NCBI GenBank assembly: GCA_910586875.1
Contig: CAJUJI010000096.1
Coordinates: 1-11,529, forward strand
Source: an uncultured Anaerotruncus sp.
GTDB lineage: Bacteria; Bacillota; Clostridia; Oscillospirales; Ruminococcaceae
Reading direction: 5' to 3'
Length of the DNA: 11,529 bases
The notes under the pieces are model-generated. The model saw nothing but the letters and a program-made list of their open reading frames with translations. It did no database searches and had not been told where the DNA came from. This document shows positions 6,318-11,529 of the stretch, piece by piece; within the stretch, counting starts at the first letter, position 1, and each line of letters begins with the position of its first letter. Position numbers and translations under genes: made by a program.

Positions 6318-7610
6318 ATGTTAGGTGTTTTGTTAGGTTCGCTTTTCCCATTGTTGTTCCTGTCGGTCCCTATCGCGGTCTGCCTTTCGCTGTGTACGGT
6401 TGTGACCTTCTGGACCTTCTTTCCCAGTACGCCGGTGGATATGATGCTGGCGCAGTCCATCGTTGCAAGCATCGACTCGTTTGCGCTCATGGCGATCCCC
6501 TACTTTATGCTGGTGGGTGCGTTGATGGAGTCTACCGGCTTGGCGGAAAAGCTCATCAATGTCGCAAAATACATCACAGGCGATACTTACGGTGGATTGG
6601 CAGGTGCAGGGGTCGTTGCGTGTATGTTTTTTGCAGCGATCTCCGGATCTGGTCCGGCGACCGCTGCGGCGATTGGCGCGATCATGATTCCGGCGCTTCT
6701 CAAACAGGGGTACAGCCGTGAATATTCAGGCGCGATGATCGCGGGGGCGAGCATCATTGGGCCGGTCATCCCACCAAGCATTCTGATGATCATGTACGGC
6801 GTCGCAGTCGGTGTGTCGGTGAGCACGATGTTTTTGGCCGGCTTTTTCCCTGGGCTTTTTATGGGATTGGCGCTTATCCTCTATAATTATTTCTATTCGC
6901 GTAAACGTGGCTATCGTGGTGTAAAGCGTTCCGAGCTGGGCGGGGATCCGGTCAAGGTGTTTATCGAGGCAATTCCTGCAATGCTGATGCCAGTCATCGT
7001 CCTGGGCGGCATTTATACCGGCATCTTTACCCCGACCGAAAGCTCGGTTATTGGCGTTGTTTACTCGCTGCTGGTGGGTAGGTTTGTCTATCATAAGCTC
7101 AATTGGAGCAATTATAAAAAAGCGCTGGTTGACGCGGCGATCACCACTGCGACGATTATGCTGCTCCAAGGCGGCGCGCAGACCTTCGGCCGTCTGTTGA
7201 CCATGGGCAAAATCCCGCAGCAGATTATTGAAATGATGCACACGGTCACCAGCAATCCGGTTATCATCATGCTGATTGTCAACTTTGCGTTCCTGATCGC
7301 GGGCATGTTCATCGATGGCAACTCAATCGTTATCCTGTTTGCGCCGCTCTTTACTCCATTGGTTGTTTCAGCAGGCTATAATATCATTCACTTTGGCATC
7401 ATTATGGTGATCAACTGCTCGATTGGGATGCTGACCCCGCCGCTTGGCGGCAACCTCTTTATTGGACAGCGTATAGCGGGCTGCTCCTTTGAGGGAATTC
7501 TCAAGGAGGAGATCCCCATTCTGCTAGTTCACATCTTGGTGCTCGTACTGCTGATCCTTTTTCCGGATATTACGCTGTTCTTACCCCGTGCATTTGGGCT
7601 GATTAAGTGA
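6318..7610 (+). CDS. dctM: TRAP transporter large permease subunit (DctM family)
   Basis: A 430-residue, highly hydrophobic subunit (normal DctM length, about 12 membrane spans) that carries the transport path and uses an ion gradient, typically sodium. Family motifs are present in order: AIPYFMLVGALMESTGLAEK near 59-78, AAISGSGPATAAAIGAIMIP (106-125), GPVIPPSILMIMYG (148-161), FTPTESSVIGVVYSL in the second half, and TPPLGGNLF near the C-terminal end. These match the two inverted repeat halves of the family. The AGGAGG site (6305-6310) overlaps the dctQ stop and is seven bases from the ATG. It is followed after 13 bases by the hydrolase gene, in the same operon. No truncation or frameshift is seen. 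Confidence 0.95.
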   Translation: MLGVLLGSLFPLLFLSVPIAVCLSLCTVVTFWTFFPSTPVDMMLAQSIVASIDSFALMAIPYFMLVGALMESTGLAEKLINVAKYITGDTYGGLAGAGVVACMFFAAISGSGPATAAAIGAIMIPALLKQGYSREYSGAMIAGASIIGPVIPPSILMIMYGVAVGVSVSTMFLAGFFPGLFMGLALILYNYFYSRKRGYRGVKRSELGGDPVKVFIEAIPAMLMPVIVLGGIYTGIFTPTESSVIGVVYSLLVGRFVYHKLNWSNYKKALVDAAITTATIMLLQGGAQTFGRLLTMGKIPQQIIEMMHTVTSNPVIIMLIVNFAFLIAGMFIDGNSIVILFAPLFTPLVVSAGYNIIHFGIIMVINCSIGMLTPPLGGNLFIGQRIAGCSFEGILKEEIPILLVHILVLVLLILFPDITLFLPRAFGLIK

Positions 7611-7623
7611 AAGGAGAAATTTT

Positions 7624-8376
7624 GTGTATCGTAATGTAGAACTTAATGTTGGCGGCAAGCTGATCCGCGGCACGGTGCGCGCACCAGGCGAAGGCCGCTA
7701 TCCAACCATTATTTTTTATCATGGGTTTACCATGGATCGGGTGGGGCAGCGAGGGCTGCATGAGGAGTTTGCCCGTGAATGTGTGAAAAACGGCTATGCC
7801 TGCGTTCGCTTTGACTTTTATGGATTGGGGGAAAGTGAGGGCTGTTTCAGCGACATGACCCCTTCCAGTGAGATGGAACAGGCGATTGCAATTTACCATT
7901 GGACCTATGAACAGGATTTTACCGATCCTGCAAACCTGTTCATCTCCGGGCATAGTCTCGGCGGGGCTATTACTGCGATGACCGCTGCGGTAGTGCAGCC
8001 CAAAGCGGTTGTCCTATGGGCACCTGCGCTCTCGCTCTATCTGGGGACCATGCACCGCGTGCGTACCACGGTCGGGCGCGTGGAAGGTGGCTATGACATT
8101 GGAGGCATCAAGCTGAGTGATGCCTTTATCGAGGATGCGCGTTATCTGGATATCTTCCACAAGGCGCAGGGGTATGATGGCAGTCGGGTGCTGCTCATTC
8201 AGGGTAGCGAGGATGAACAGGTCCCACCGGATTCCTGCTATTTGTACCAAGATGTCTATGAACATAAGGTGGAATTGGCAGTCCTTCCTGGGGTCGATCA
8301 CCAGTTTACCACCATCGAGTGGCGGCACGAAGTCTACCGGCTCAGCCTAGAGTTTTTTAAAAAAATGACAGATTAG
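7624..8376 (+). CDS. Alpha/beta hydrolase, cinnamoyl/feruloyl esterase-like
   Basis: A 250-residue single-domain serine hydrolase. The likely triad is Ser111 in the nucleophile elbow SGHSLGG, Asp197 in GSEDEQV and His226 in GVDHQF. HGFT (34-37) supplies the probable oxyanion region. FDFYGLGESEGCFSDMT and the following EMEQAIAIYHW helix resemble the bacterial cinnamoyl/feruloyl esterases of the Est1E/LJ0536 type. The segment YLGTMHRVRTTVGRVEGGYD (139-158) would be the small inserted cap that shapes the substrate pocket. There is no signal peptide, so it acts in the cytoplasm after uptake. The start is GTG, with AAGGAG (7611-7616) seven bases upstream. It is the last gene of the TRAP operon and ends before a strong terminator. 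The most likely job is to hydrolyse an ester of the imported acid. The exact substrate is not established. Confidence 0.85.
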   Translation: MYRNVELNVGGKLIRGTVRAPGEGRYPTIIFYHGFTMDRVGQRGLHEEFARECVKNGYACVRFDFYGLGESEGCFSDMTPSSEMEQAIAIYHWTYEQDFTDPANLFISGHSLGGAITAMTAAVVQPKAVVLWAPALSLYLGTMHRVRTTVGRVEGGYDIGGIKLSDAFIEDARYLDIFHKAQGYDGSRVLLIQGSEDEQVPPDSCYLYQDVYEHKVELAVLPGVDHQFTTIEWRHEVYRLSLEFFKKMTD

Positions 8377-8418
8377 TCAATGTTACCAATACAGGTTCTT
8401 AGATAGCCTCCATTTAAA

Positions 8419-8454
8419 ACAGCCGTTGCCAGCAAAATAGCAGCGGCTGTTTTT
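8419..8454. terminator. Intrinsic terminator between convergent operons, possibly bidirectional
   Basis: An 11-pair stem (ACAGCCGTTGC with GCAGCGGCTGT, one G-U pair) with a ten-base loop is followed by TTTTT and, a little further on, another T-run on the plus strand. It ends the TRAP/hydrolase operon. On the minus strand the same stem is followed by TTTTAAAT, so it may also end the leftward operon whose last gene stops at 8504. Confidence 0.88.
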
Positions 8455-8503
8455 CACTTTTTAATTTTTCCAATTACTTCATAGTTAAAGATTTCCTCTG
8501 AAT

Positions 8504-9049
8504 TTAAGACAGAAAGAGACGAACCGTTACATCCCCACTCCCCAAAGCTTCCTCCCAACCGGTGAGGTCATCGATACGACCTAATCGAGTGTAGCTCCAG
8601 CAGTTAGAGCCGTAGAACATCACAATTTGATTGCTGTTGTACAATACGATGTCTCCGACCTGGGTGGTGGTCCGCCGATCTTCAGCGGGTAGGCTGGTCC
8701 CCAGCGAGCCTACCTTCTCAAAGCCGGAGTAATCACGCATTTTAATCTCAAGGGGAGCCGCCTTTATCAGTGATACCAAGGCATCTGCGGTAACATTGTT
8801 TTCCAAAGTGATCGAGAAAATGCAATCTCCTATTTCTACTTTCAGTTTCATCCCGTTCATCTCCTGGAGTTCCTCACTGGTTGCGCTTTTCTCTGGTTCC
8901 ATCGTCAGCTCTGACGGAACACTTTGGGATATTGGTGAGGTGGAATCCGGTGGTATCGCAGTGCTGTTGCAGGCGATAAGGGAAGTTTTCAGCAATAAAA
9001 CTACTCCGACAAGAATCAGGGCAACACTTCTTTTTCTCCATACACTCAC
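8504..9049 (-). CDS. Lipoprotein with cyclophilin-like domain (paralogue 2)
   Basis: A 181-residue predicted lipoprotein. After the GTG start comes a basic stretch (WRKR), a hydrophobic helix and the lipobox SLIAC with Cys27. A Ser/Pro/Glu-rich linker runs to about residue 65. The C-terminal ~115 residues (MKLKVEIGDCIFSITLENN, GSLGTSLPA, GDIVLYNSNQIVMFYG, RLGRIDDLTGW) look like the cyclophilin-like fold domain found in small secreted bacterial proteins. The prolyl isomerase active site of true cyclophilins is not evident. I chose the GTG at 9049 because AAAGGAG lies seven bases upstream and the start leads straight into a signal peptide; a longer reading to 9133 would run into the LysE gene. 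It is the last gene of the leftward operon. Function unknown. Confidence 0.75.
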   Translation of the reverse strand: MSVWRKRSVALILVGVVLLLKTSLIACNSTAIPPDSTSPISQSVPSELTMEPEKSATSEELQEMNGMKLKVEIGDCIFSITLENNVTADALVSLIKAAPLEIKMRDYSGFEKVGSLGTSLPAEDRRTTTQVGDIVLYNSNQIVMFYGSNCWSYTRLGRIDDLTGWEEALGSGDVTVRLFLS

Positions 9050-9074
9050 TGTAATTCTCCTTTTTATTGTATCA

Positions 9075-9683
9075 TTAGGAAAGAAATTGTTGCAAACAGA
9101 TGCAAGTCCCCAGCAGGCAAAGGATGATCCCAAAAGCGCGGTTCATCCACACCAGATTTATGGTGGCTTTTCTTCTTGCCAGACTGGTGGCCAAAGTGAG
9201 AACGCCCCACCAGAGATAGGTTCCTGCAAACATTCCTAGCACCAATGGTAGCCCTTCCCCAAAAGCCAGCTCGCCGGAAATGCCAAGCCAGGAAAAGGCA
9301 AAAAGGAAGGTAAGAATGGCGGCGGGATTGGTGATGCCAATAGCGAAGGAGGAAAGGAACAACCCCGGCAAACTTGCACCTTTGGTTTTCTGAATAGGAG
9401 CGCCTTTCTTCTGGTATAACAGGTGTACCCCCAGAAACAGGATCAGACCGCTGCCCAGTAGGTGGATGACGGACTGATATTGCAGAAGAAAATCAGCTAC
9501 AATGGTTAAACCAAATGCACCTACTGCGGCGTAACAGCAATCAGCTGCCGAGGAACCCAGCCCAGTGAGCAGTCCGGCCCTAGGGCCATAGTGGAGGGTC
9601 CGCTGCACCGTCAGCGTGCCCACTGCTCCCACAGGCAGCCCGAACAGTAAACCAATGAGTAGGCCTTTTAGCAGGAAGGTCAT
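9075..9683 (-). CDS. LysE/RhtB-family exporter
   Basis: A 202-residue membrane protein of about six helices, the normal size for LysE-type amino-acid and metabolite exporters. Recognisable features are the N-terminal helix with GLPVGAVG (15-22), the GLGSSAADCCYAAVGAFG stretch (41-58) and FAIGITNPAAILTF (113-126), which matches the conserved NP-containing helix of the family. GGGGTGA precedes the ATG. It follows the DUF3737 gene after 19 bases and is followed after 25 bases by a lipoprotein gene, so it belongs to the five-gene leftward operon. LysE-family members export lysine, arginine, threonine or homoserine and related compounds; the substrate here is not determinable. Confidence 0.88.
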   Translation of the reverse strand: MTFLLKGLLIGLLFGLPVGAVGTLTVQRTLHYGPRAGLLTGLGSSAADCCYAAVGAFGLTIVADFLLQYQSVIHLLGSGLILFLGVHLLYQKKGAPIQKTKGASLPGLFLSSFAIGITNPAAILTFLFAFSWLGISGELAFGEGLPLVLGMFAGTYLWWGVLTLATSLARRKATINLVWMNRAFGIILCLLGTCICLQQFLS

Positions 9684-9702
9684 CCCATCACCCCCTCAGA
9701 GA

Positions 9703-10554
9703 TCAAGCGCACTGGCACTGTGTTGTTAAAATAATCTCTCCACGGGCCTCATCGATATCCCGAATGATTTCTCCCACCACTGGTACGTAGATATGACCAG
9801 AGAGGGGATTCTTGATACTGATGATGGGGGCGATTAGGGTGGCTTCTACTGCCGAACGTTCAAAGGCGAGATCGGTATCGACCATCTCACAGTCGATGAG
9901 CCGCAGATTTTTGCAGTAACAGAGTGGTTGGGTGCCAATAATCTTACAGCCGATCAAGGTGACATCCTCGCTGTACCAGGCCAGATATTCCCCCTTGACC
10001 ACGCTGTTTTTTACAGTGATATTTTTCCCATGCCAGAAGGCATCTTTGGTATCGAAGGTGCAGTTTTCAAAGACGGCGTTTTCGATGTACTGAAAGGAGT
10101 ATTTTCCTTTCATCTGCACCCCCCGGAAGGTGAGGTCTTTGGCGCGCATCATAAAGTATTCGCTCTGGGCGGTGCAGTCCTCCATCTCAATGCCTCTGAC
10201 AGACCAGCCGAACTCCGGGGAAAGAATGTCGCAGCCCTTCATGCGGATGCCGGTGCACTCCCGCAGGGCCTTGATGCCATGGAGTTTCGTTCCGGTAATC
10301 TCCACATTCTGGGAGTACCATAGGGCCGCTCTGCAAAGCTCGGTCATTTGGCTGTTCCGGATGGTCAGCCCCTCGTCGTGCCAGAAGGGGTAACGGAGGT
10401 TGAAAAAGCATCCTTCTACCTGAATGTCCTGCCCCTCTTTAAAAGCGCTTTCCCCGTCGGCGGGGCCATCAAAAGAGCAGTTCTGTACCAGCAGGTCACG
10501 TTGGCCGTAAAGTGCTCGTTCCTCATCAAAGGTTTTATTAGAAATCGTTCTCAT
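9703..10554 (-). CDS. DUF3737 family protein (right-handed beta-helix)
   Basis: A 283-residue soluble protein with no signal peptide, the usual length for DUF3737. It is built from recurring strand-turn units with a loose pattern of V/L-x-x-C-x-h (h hydrophobic), for example LVQNCSF, VEGCFF, MKGCDI, MEDCTA, FENCTF, LIGCKI and LIDCEM, typical of a right-handed parallel beta-helix. The start (MRTISNKTFDEERALYGQRD) and internal PFWHDEGLTIRNS and AFWHGKNITVKNS segments are characteristic of the family. GAAAGGAG precedes the ATG by eight bases. It lies 19 bases from both its operon neighbours, the 76-residue gene upstream and the LysE exporter downstream. The family has no established biochemical function known to me; the many cysteines on successive coils are striking. 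Confidence 0.88.
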   Translation of the reverse strand: MRTISNKTFDEERALYGQRDLLVQNCSFDGPADGESAFKEGQDIQVEGCFFNLRYPFWHDEGLTIRNSQMTELCRAALWYSQNVEITGTKLHGIKALRECTGIRMKGCDILSPEFGWSVRGIEMEDCTAQSEYFMMRAKDLTFRGVQMKGKYSFQYIENAVFENCTFDTKDAFWHGKNITVKNSVVKGEYLAWYSEDVTLIGCKIIGTQPLCYCKNLRLIDCEMVDTDLAFERSAVEATLIAPIISIKNPLSGHIYVPVVGEIIRDIDEARGEIILTTQCQCA

Positions 10555-10573
10555 AGTAAAAACTCCTTTCGTG

Positions 10574-10804
10574 TCAATTCTTTGCCTTCTGCATCTGGTA
10601 CACCAGATAGTCCAGGCAGTCTATTTTCTTTTCCTCTCGATGGACAGCGTCCAGAAGAAGGCTCCGCTGTTTTTTTAATAATCGGAAACTTTCCGGTTCT
10701 TTCCCATCCCTCATACAGCGCAGAAAGGCGATAATGGTCTTTTCATCGCAGCCCGCGTCCCGCAGATTTTGGATGATGCTCTCCTCAGAATCACACAGTT
10801 TCAT
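10574..10804 (-). CDS. Small conserved-looking hypothetical protein, 76 residues
   Basis: A short, charged, probably all-helical protein (MKLCDSEESIIQNLRDAGCD, then KTIIAFLRCM). Its second half (LLKKQRSLLLDAVHREEKKI, then DCLDYLVYQM) has the heptad-like pattern seen in the dimerisation helix of MerR-type regulators, but no DNA-binding domain is present. It sits inside an operon, 16 bases after a lipoprotein gene and 19 bases before the DUF3737 gene, with AAAGGCG as a ribosome binding site. That placement supports it being real. The product might be a protein-protein adaptor or anti-regulator. This is a guess from shape only. Confidence 0.7.
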   Translation of the reverse strand: MKLCDSEESIIQNLRDAGCDEKTIIAFLRCMRDGKEPESFRLLKKQRSLLLDAVHREEKKIDCLDYLVYQMQKAKN

Positions 10805-10820
10805 GTTGATCGCCTTTCCC

Positions 10821-11477
10821 TTAATTTGCTGGACTGATAAAGACTAACTTGTTTCCCCAGCCCTCCAACACTGGATTATTTTCAACCGCGCTAACAAATT
10901 CCTCGGTGTAGTCGAAATATCCTACAGGGGTGTATTCTCCGGCGATTTCCGCCTCATGGAAGAATAGGACGATGCGGTTGGGTTCCGAGTAGTAGACCGT
11001 TCCAGCGGCCTCACTGGTGATGGACTCGGCGTTATCGGGGATCTCGTACCGGCTGGGGATGTCATAATACTGCATCACTTCCCAGTTTTCATAGTCGTCA
11101 TAGTGGTAGATGGGAAGCTGCCAGCTGGCGGTGCCCACATGGCGGGCAATGGCCGCGGCGGTGGGATTGTCGTAGAGGTGGAGGGTGAAGGGGGCGTTTC
11201 GGTCCCCAAAGGCCACCAAAAGGGTCTCAGTCTCCCCGCTGGATTCTGGAACGGTATCTTCTTCTTTGGGCTGGCCGCTATTTTCTGATGTCTGGGCCTC
11301 GCTTTCCTCTGGCGCAGAAGAAACGGTGCTGATCACTGCTGTGCTGTTCACCACTGGACTGCTGGAACTGCTGCCTTGGGACGGTGAGCCTGCCCTTTGG
11401 CTGCATCCAACGAGCAGAGAAACGGTCAGTATTAAGGGTACCAAAAGGGAGGAGGCGCTAAAAAATCTTTTTTTCAT
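10821..11477 (-). CDS. Lipoprotein with cyclophilin-like domain (paralogue 1)
   Basis: A 218-residue predicted lipoprotein. The signal peptide MKKRFFSASSLLVPLILTVS runs into the lipobox LLVGC with Cys25, followed by a long low-complexity Ser/Glu/Thr linker (26-83). The C-terminal domain (LLVAFGDRNAPFTLHLYDNP, TAAAIARH, SWQLPIYHYDDYENWEVMQY, AAGTVYYSEPNRIVLFFHEA, YTPVGYFD) looks like the cyclophilin-like fold family and is related in layout to the last gene of this operon. It would be anchored on the outer face of the membrane. GAAAGGA lies nine bases before the ATG. It is the first gene of the leftward five-gene operon within the window. Function unknown. Confidence 0.78.
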   Translation of the reverse strand: MKKRFFSASSLLVPLILTVSLLVGCSQRAGSPSQGSSSSSPVVNSTAVISTVSSAPEESEAQTSENSGQPKEEDTVPESSGETETLLVAFGDRNAPFTLHLYDNPTAAAIARHVGTASWQLPIYHYDDYENWEVMQYYDIPSRYEIPDNAESITSEAAGTVYYSEPNRIVLFFHEAEIAGEYTPVGYFDYTEEFVSAVENNPVLEGWGNKLVFISPAN

Positions 11478-11519
11478 GGTAGTTGATCCTTTCTTGTGGA
11501 ATTCATTTTCTTGATATCC

Positions 11520-11525
11520 AGTATA
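11520..11525 (-). promoter_or_regulatory. Possible -10 element for the five-gene operon
   Basis: The minus strand reads TATACT about 43 bases upstream of the lipoprotein start codon, a reasonable -10. The matching -35 would lie beyond the window edge, so this cannot be confirmed. Confidence 0.3.
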
Positions 11526-11529
11526 AAGC

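Noticed and set aside
6206..6721. Plus-strand open frame of 171 codons within dctQ/dctM
   Set aside because: Out-of-frame shadow of two clearly recognised permease genes; its composition is not protein-like.
6726..7241. Minus-strand open frame of 171 codons antisense to dctM
   Set aside because: Shadow of the dctM frame, with no ribosome binding site or family resemblance.
9050..9133. Longer start for the second cyclophilin-like lipoprotein
   Set aside because: The extension would overlap the LysE gene and puts a soluble stretch before the signal peptide; the GTG at 9049 has AAAGGAG and a proper signal sequence.
8796..9239. Plus-strand open frame of 147 codons antisense to the LysE and lipoprotein genes
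   Set aside because: It spans two real minus-strand genes with signal peptide and membrane features, so it is a mirror artefact.
9928..10323. Plus-strand open frame of 131 codons with repeated short motifs
   Set aside because: It is the reverse reading of the DUF3737 beta-helix repeats, which explains its periodic look.

Overview
The window looks like a chromosomal segment of an anaerobic low-to-mid-GC Gram-positive bacterium, probably a gut-type clostridium of the Oscillospiraceae/Ruminococcaceae kind. This is inferred from strong AGGAGG-type ribosome binding sites, lipoproteins with Ser/Thr/Pro-rich linkers, PucR/CdaR-type regulators and a DUF3737 protein. No rRNA, tRNA, CRISPR array, transposase or phage gene is visible. 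The strain cannot be named from the sequence.

Left and centre (88-8376) hold one divergent locus built around a TRAP transporter. Leftwards, from about 4340, run three overlapping genes: a 679-residue regulator that fuses a PucR/CdaR-type regulator to a complete DctP-like (TRAP substrate-binding) domain, then a second ordinary PucR-type regulator, then an M42 metallo-aminopeptidase. Rightwards run the TRAP substrate-binding lipoprotein (dctP), a strong stem-loop, the small membrane subunit (dctQ), the large membrane subunit (dctM) and a cytoplasmic alpha/beta hydrolase resembling cinnamoyl/feruloyl esterases. A 336-base regulatory region with two inverted repeats and one extended -10 promoter candidate per direction separates the two arms.

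The most notable object is the fusion regulator. Its C-terminal ~290 residues align along their length with the transporter's own binding protein and keep the conserved substrate-binding arginine, yet the protein has no signal peptide. The simple reading is a cytoplasmic sensor derived from a TRAP binding protein that reports the imported ligand to the promoter of the transporter. The two enzymes suggest that the ligand is an organic or aromatic acid, or an ester/amide conjugate of one, processed after uptake.

Right (8504-11477), behind a terminator at 8419-8454 that could serve both strands, is a separate compact five-gene leftward operon: a lipoprotein with a cyclophilin-like domain, a 76-residue protein, a DUF3737 beta-helix protein, a LysE-family exporter and a second, divergent cyclophilin-like lipoprotein. 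Its function is unknown. Nothing connects it to the TRAP locus except position.
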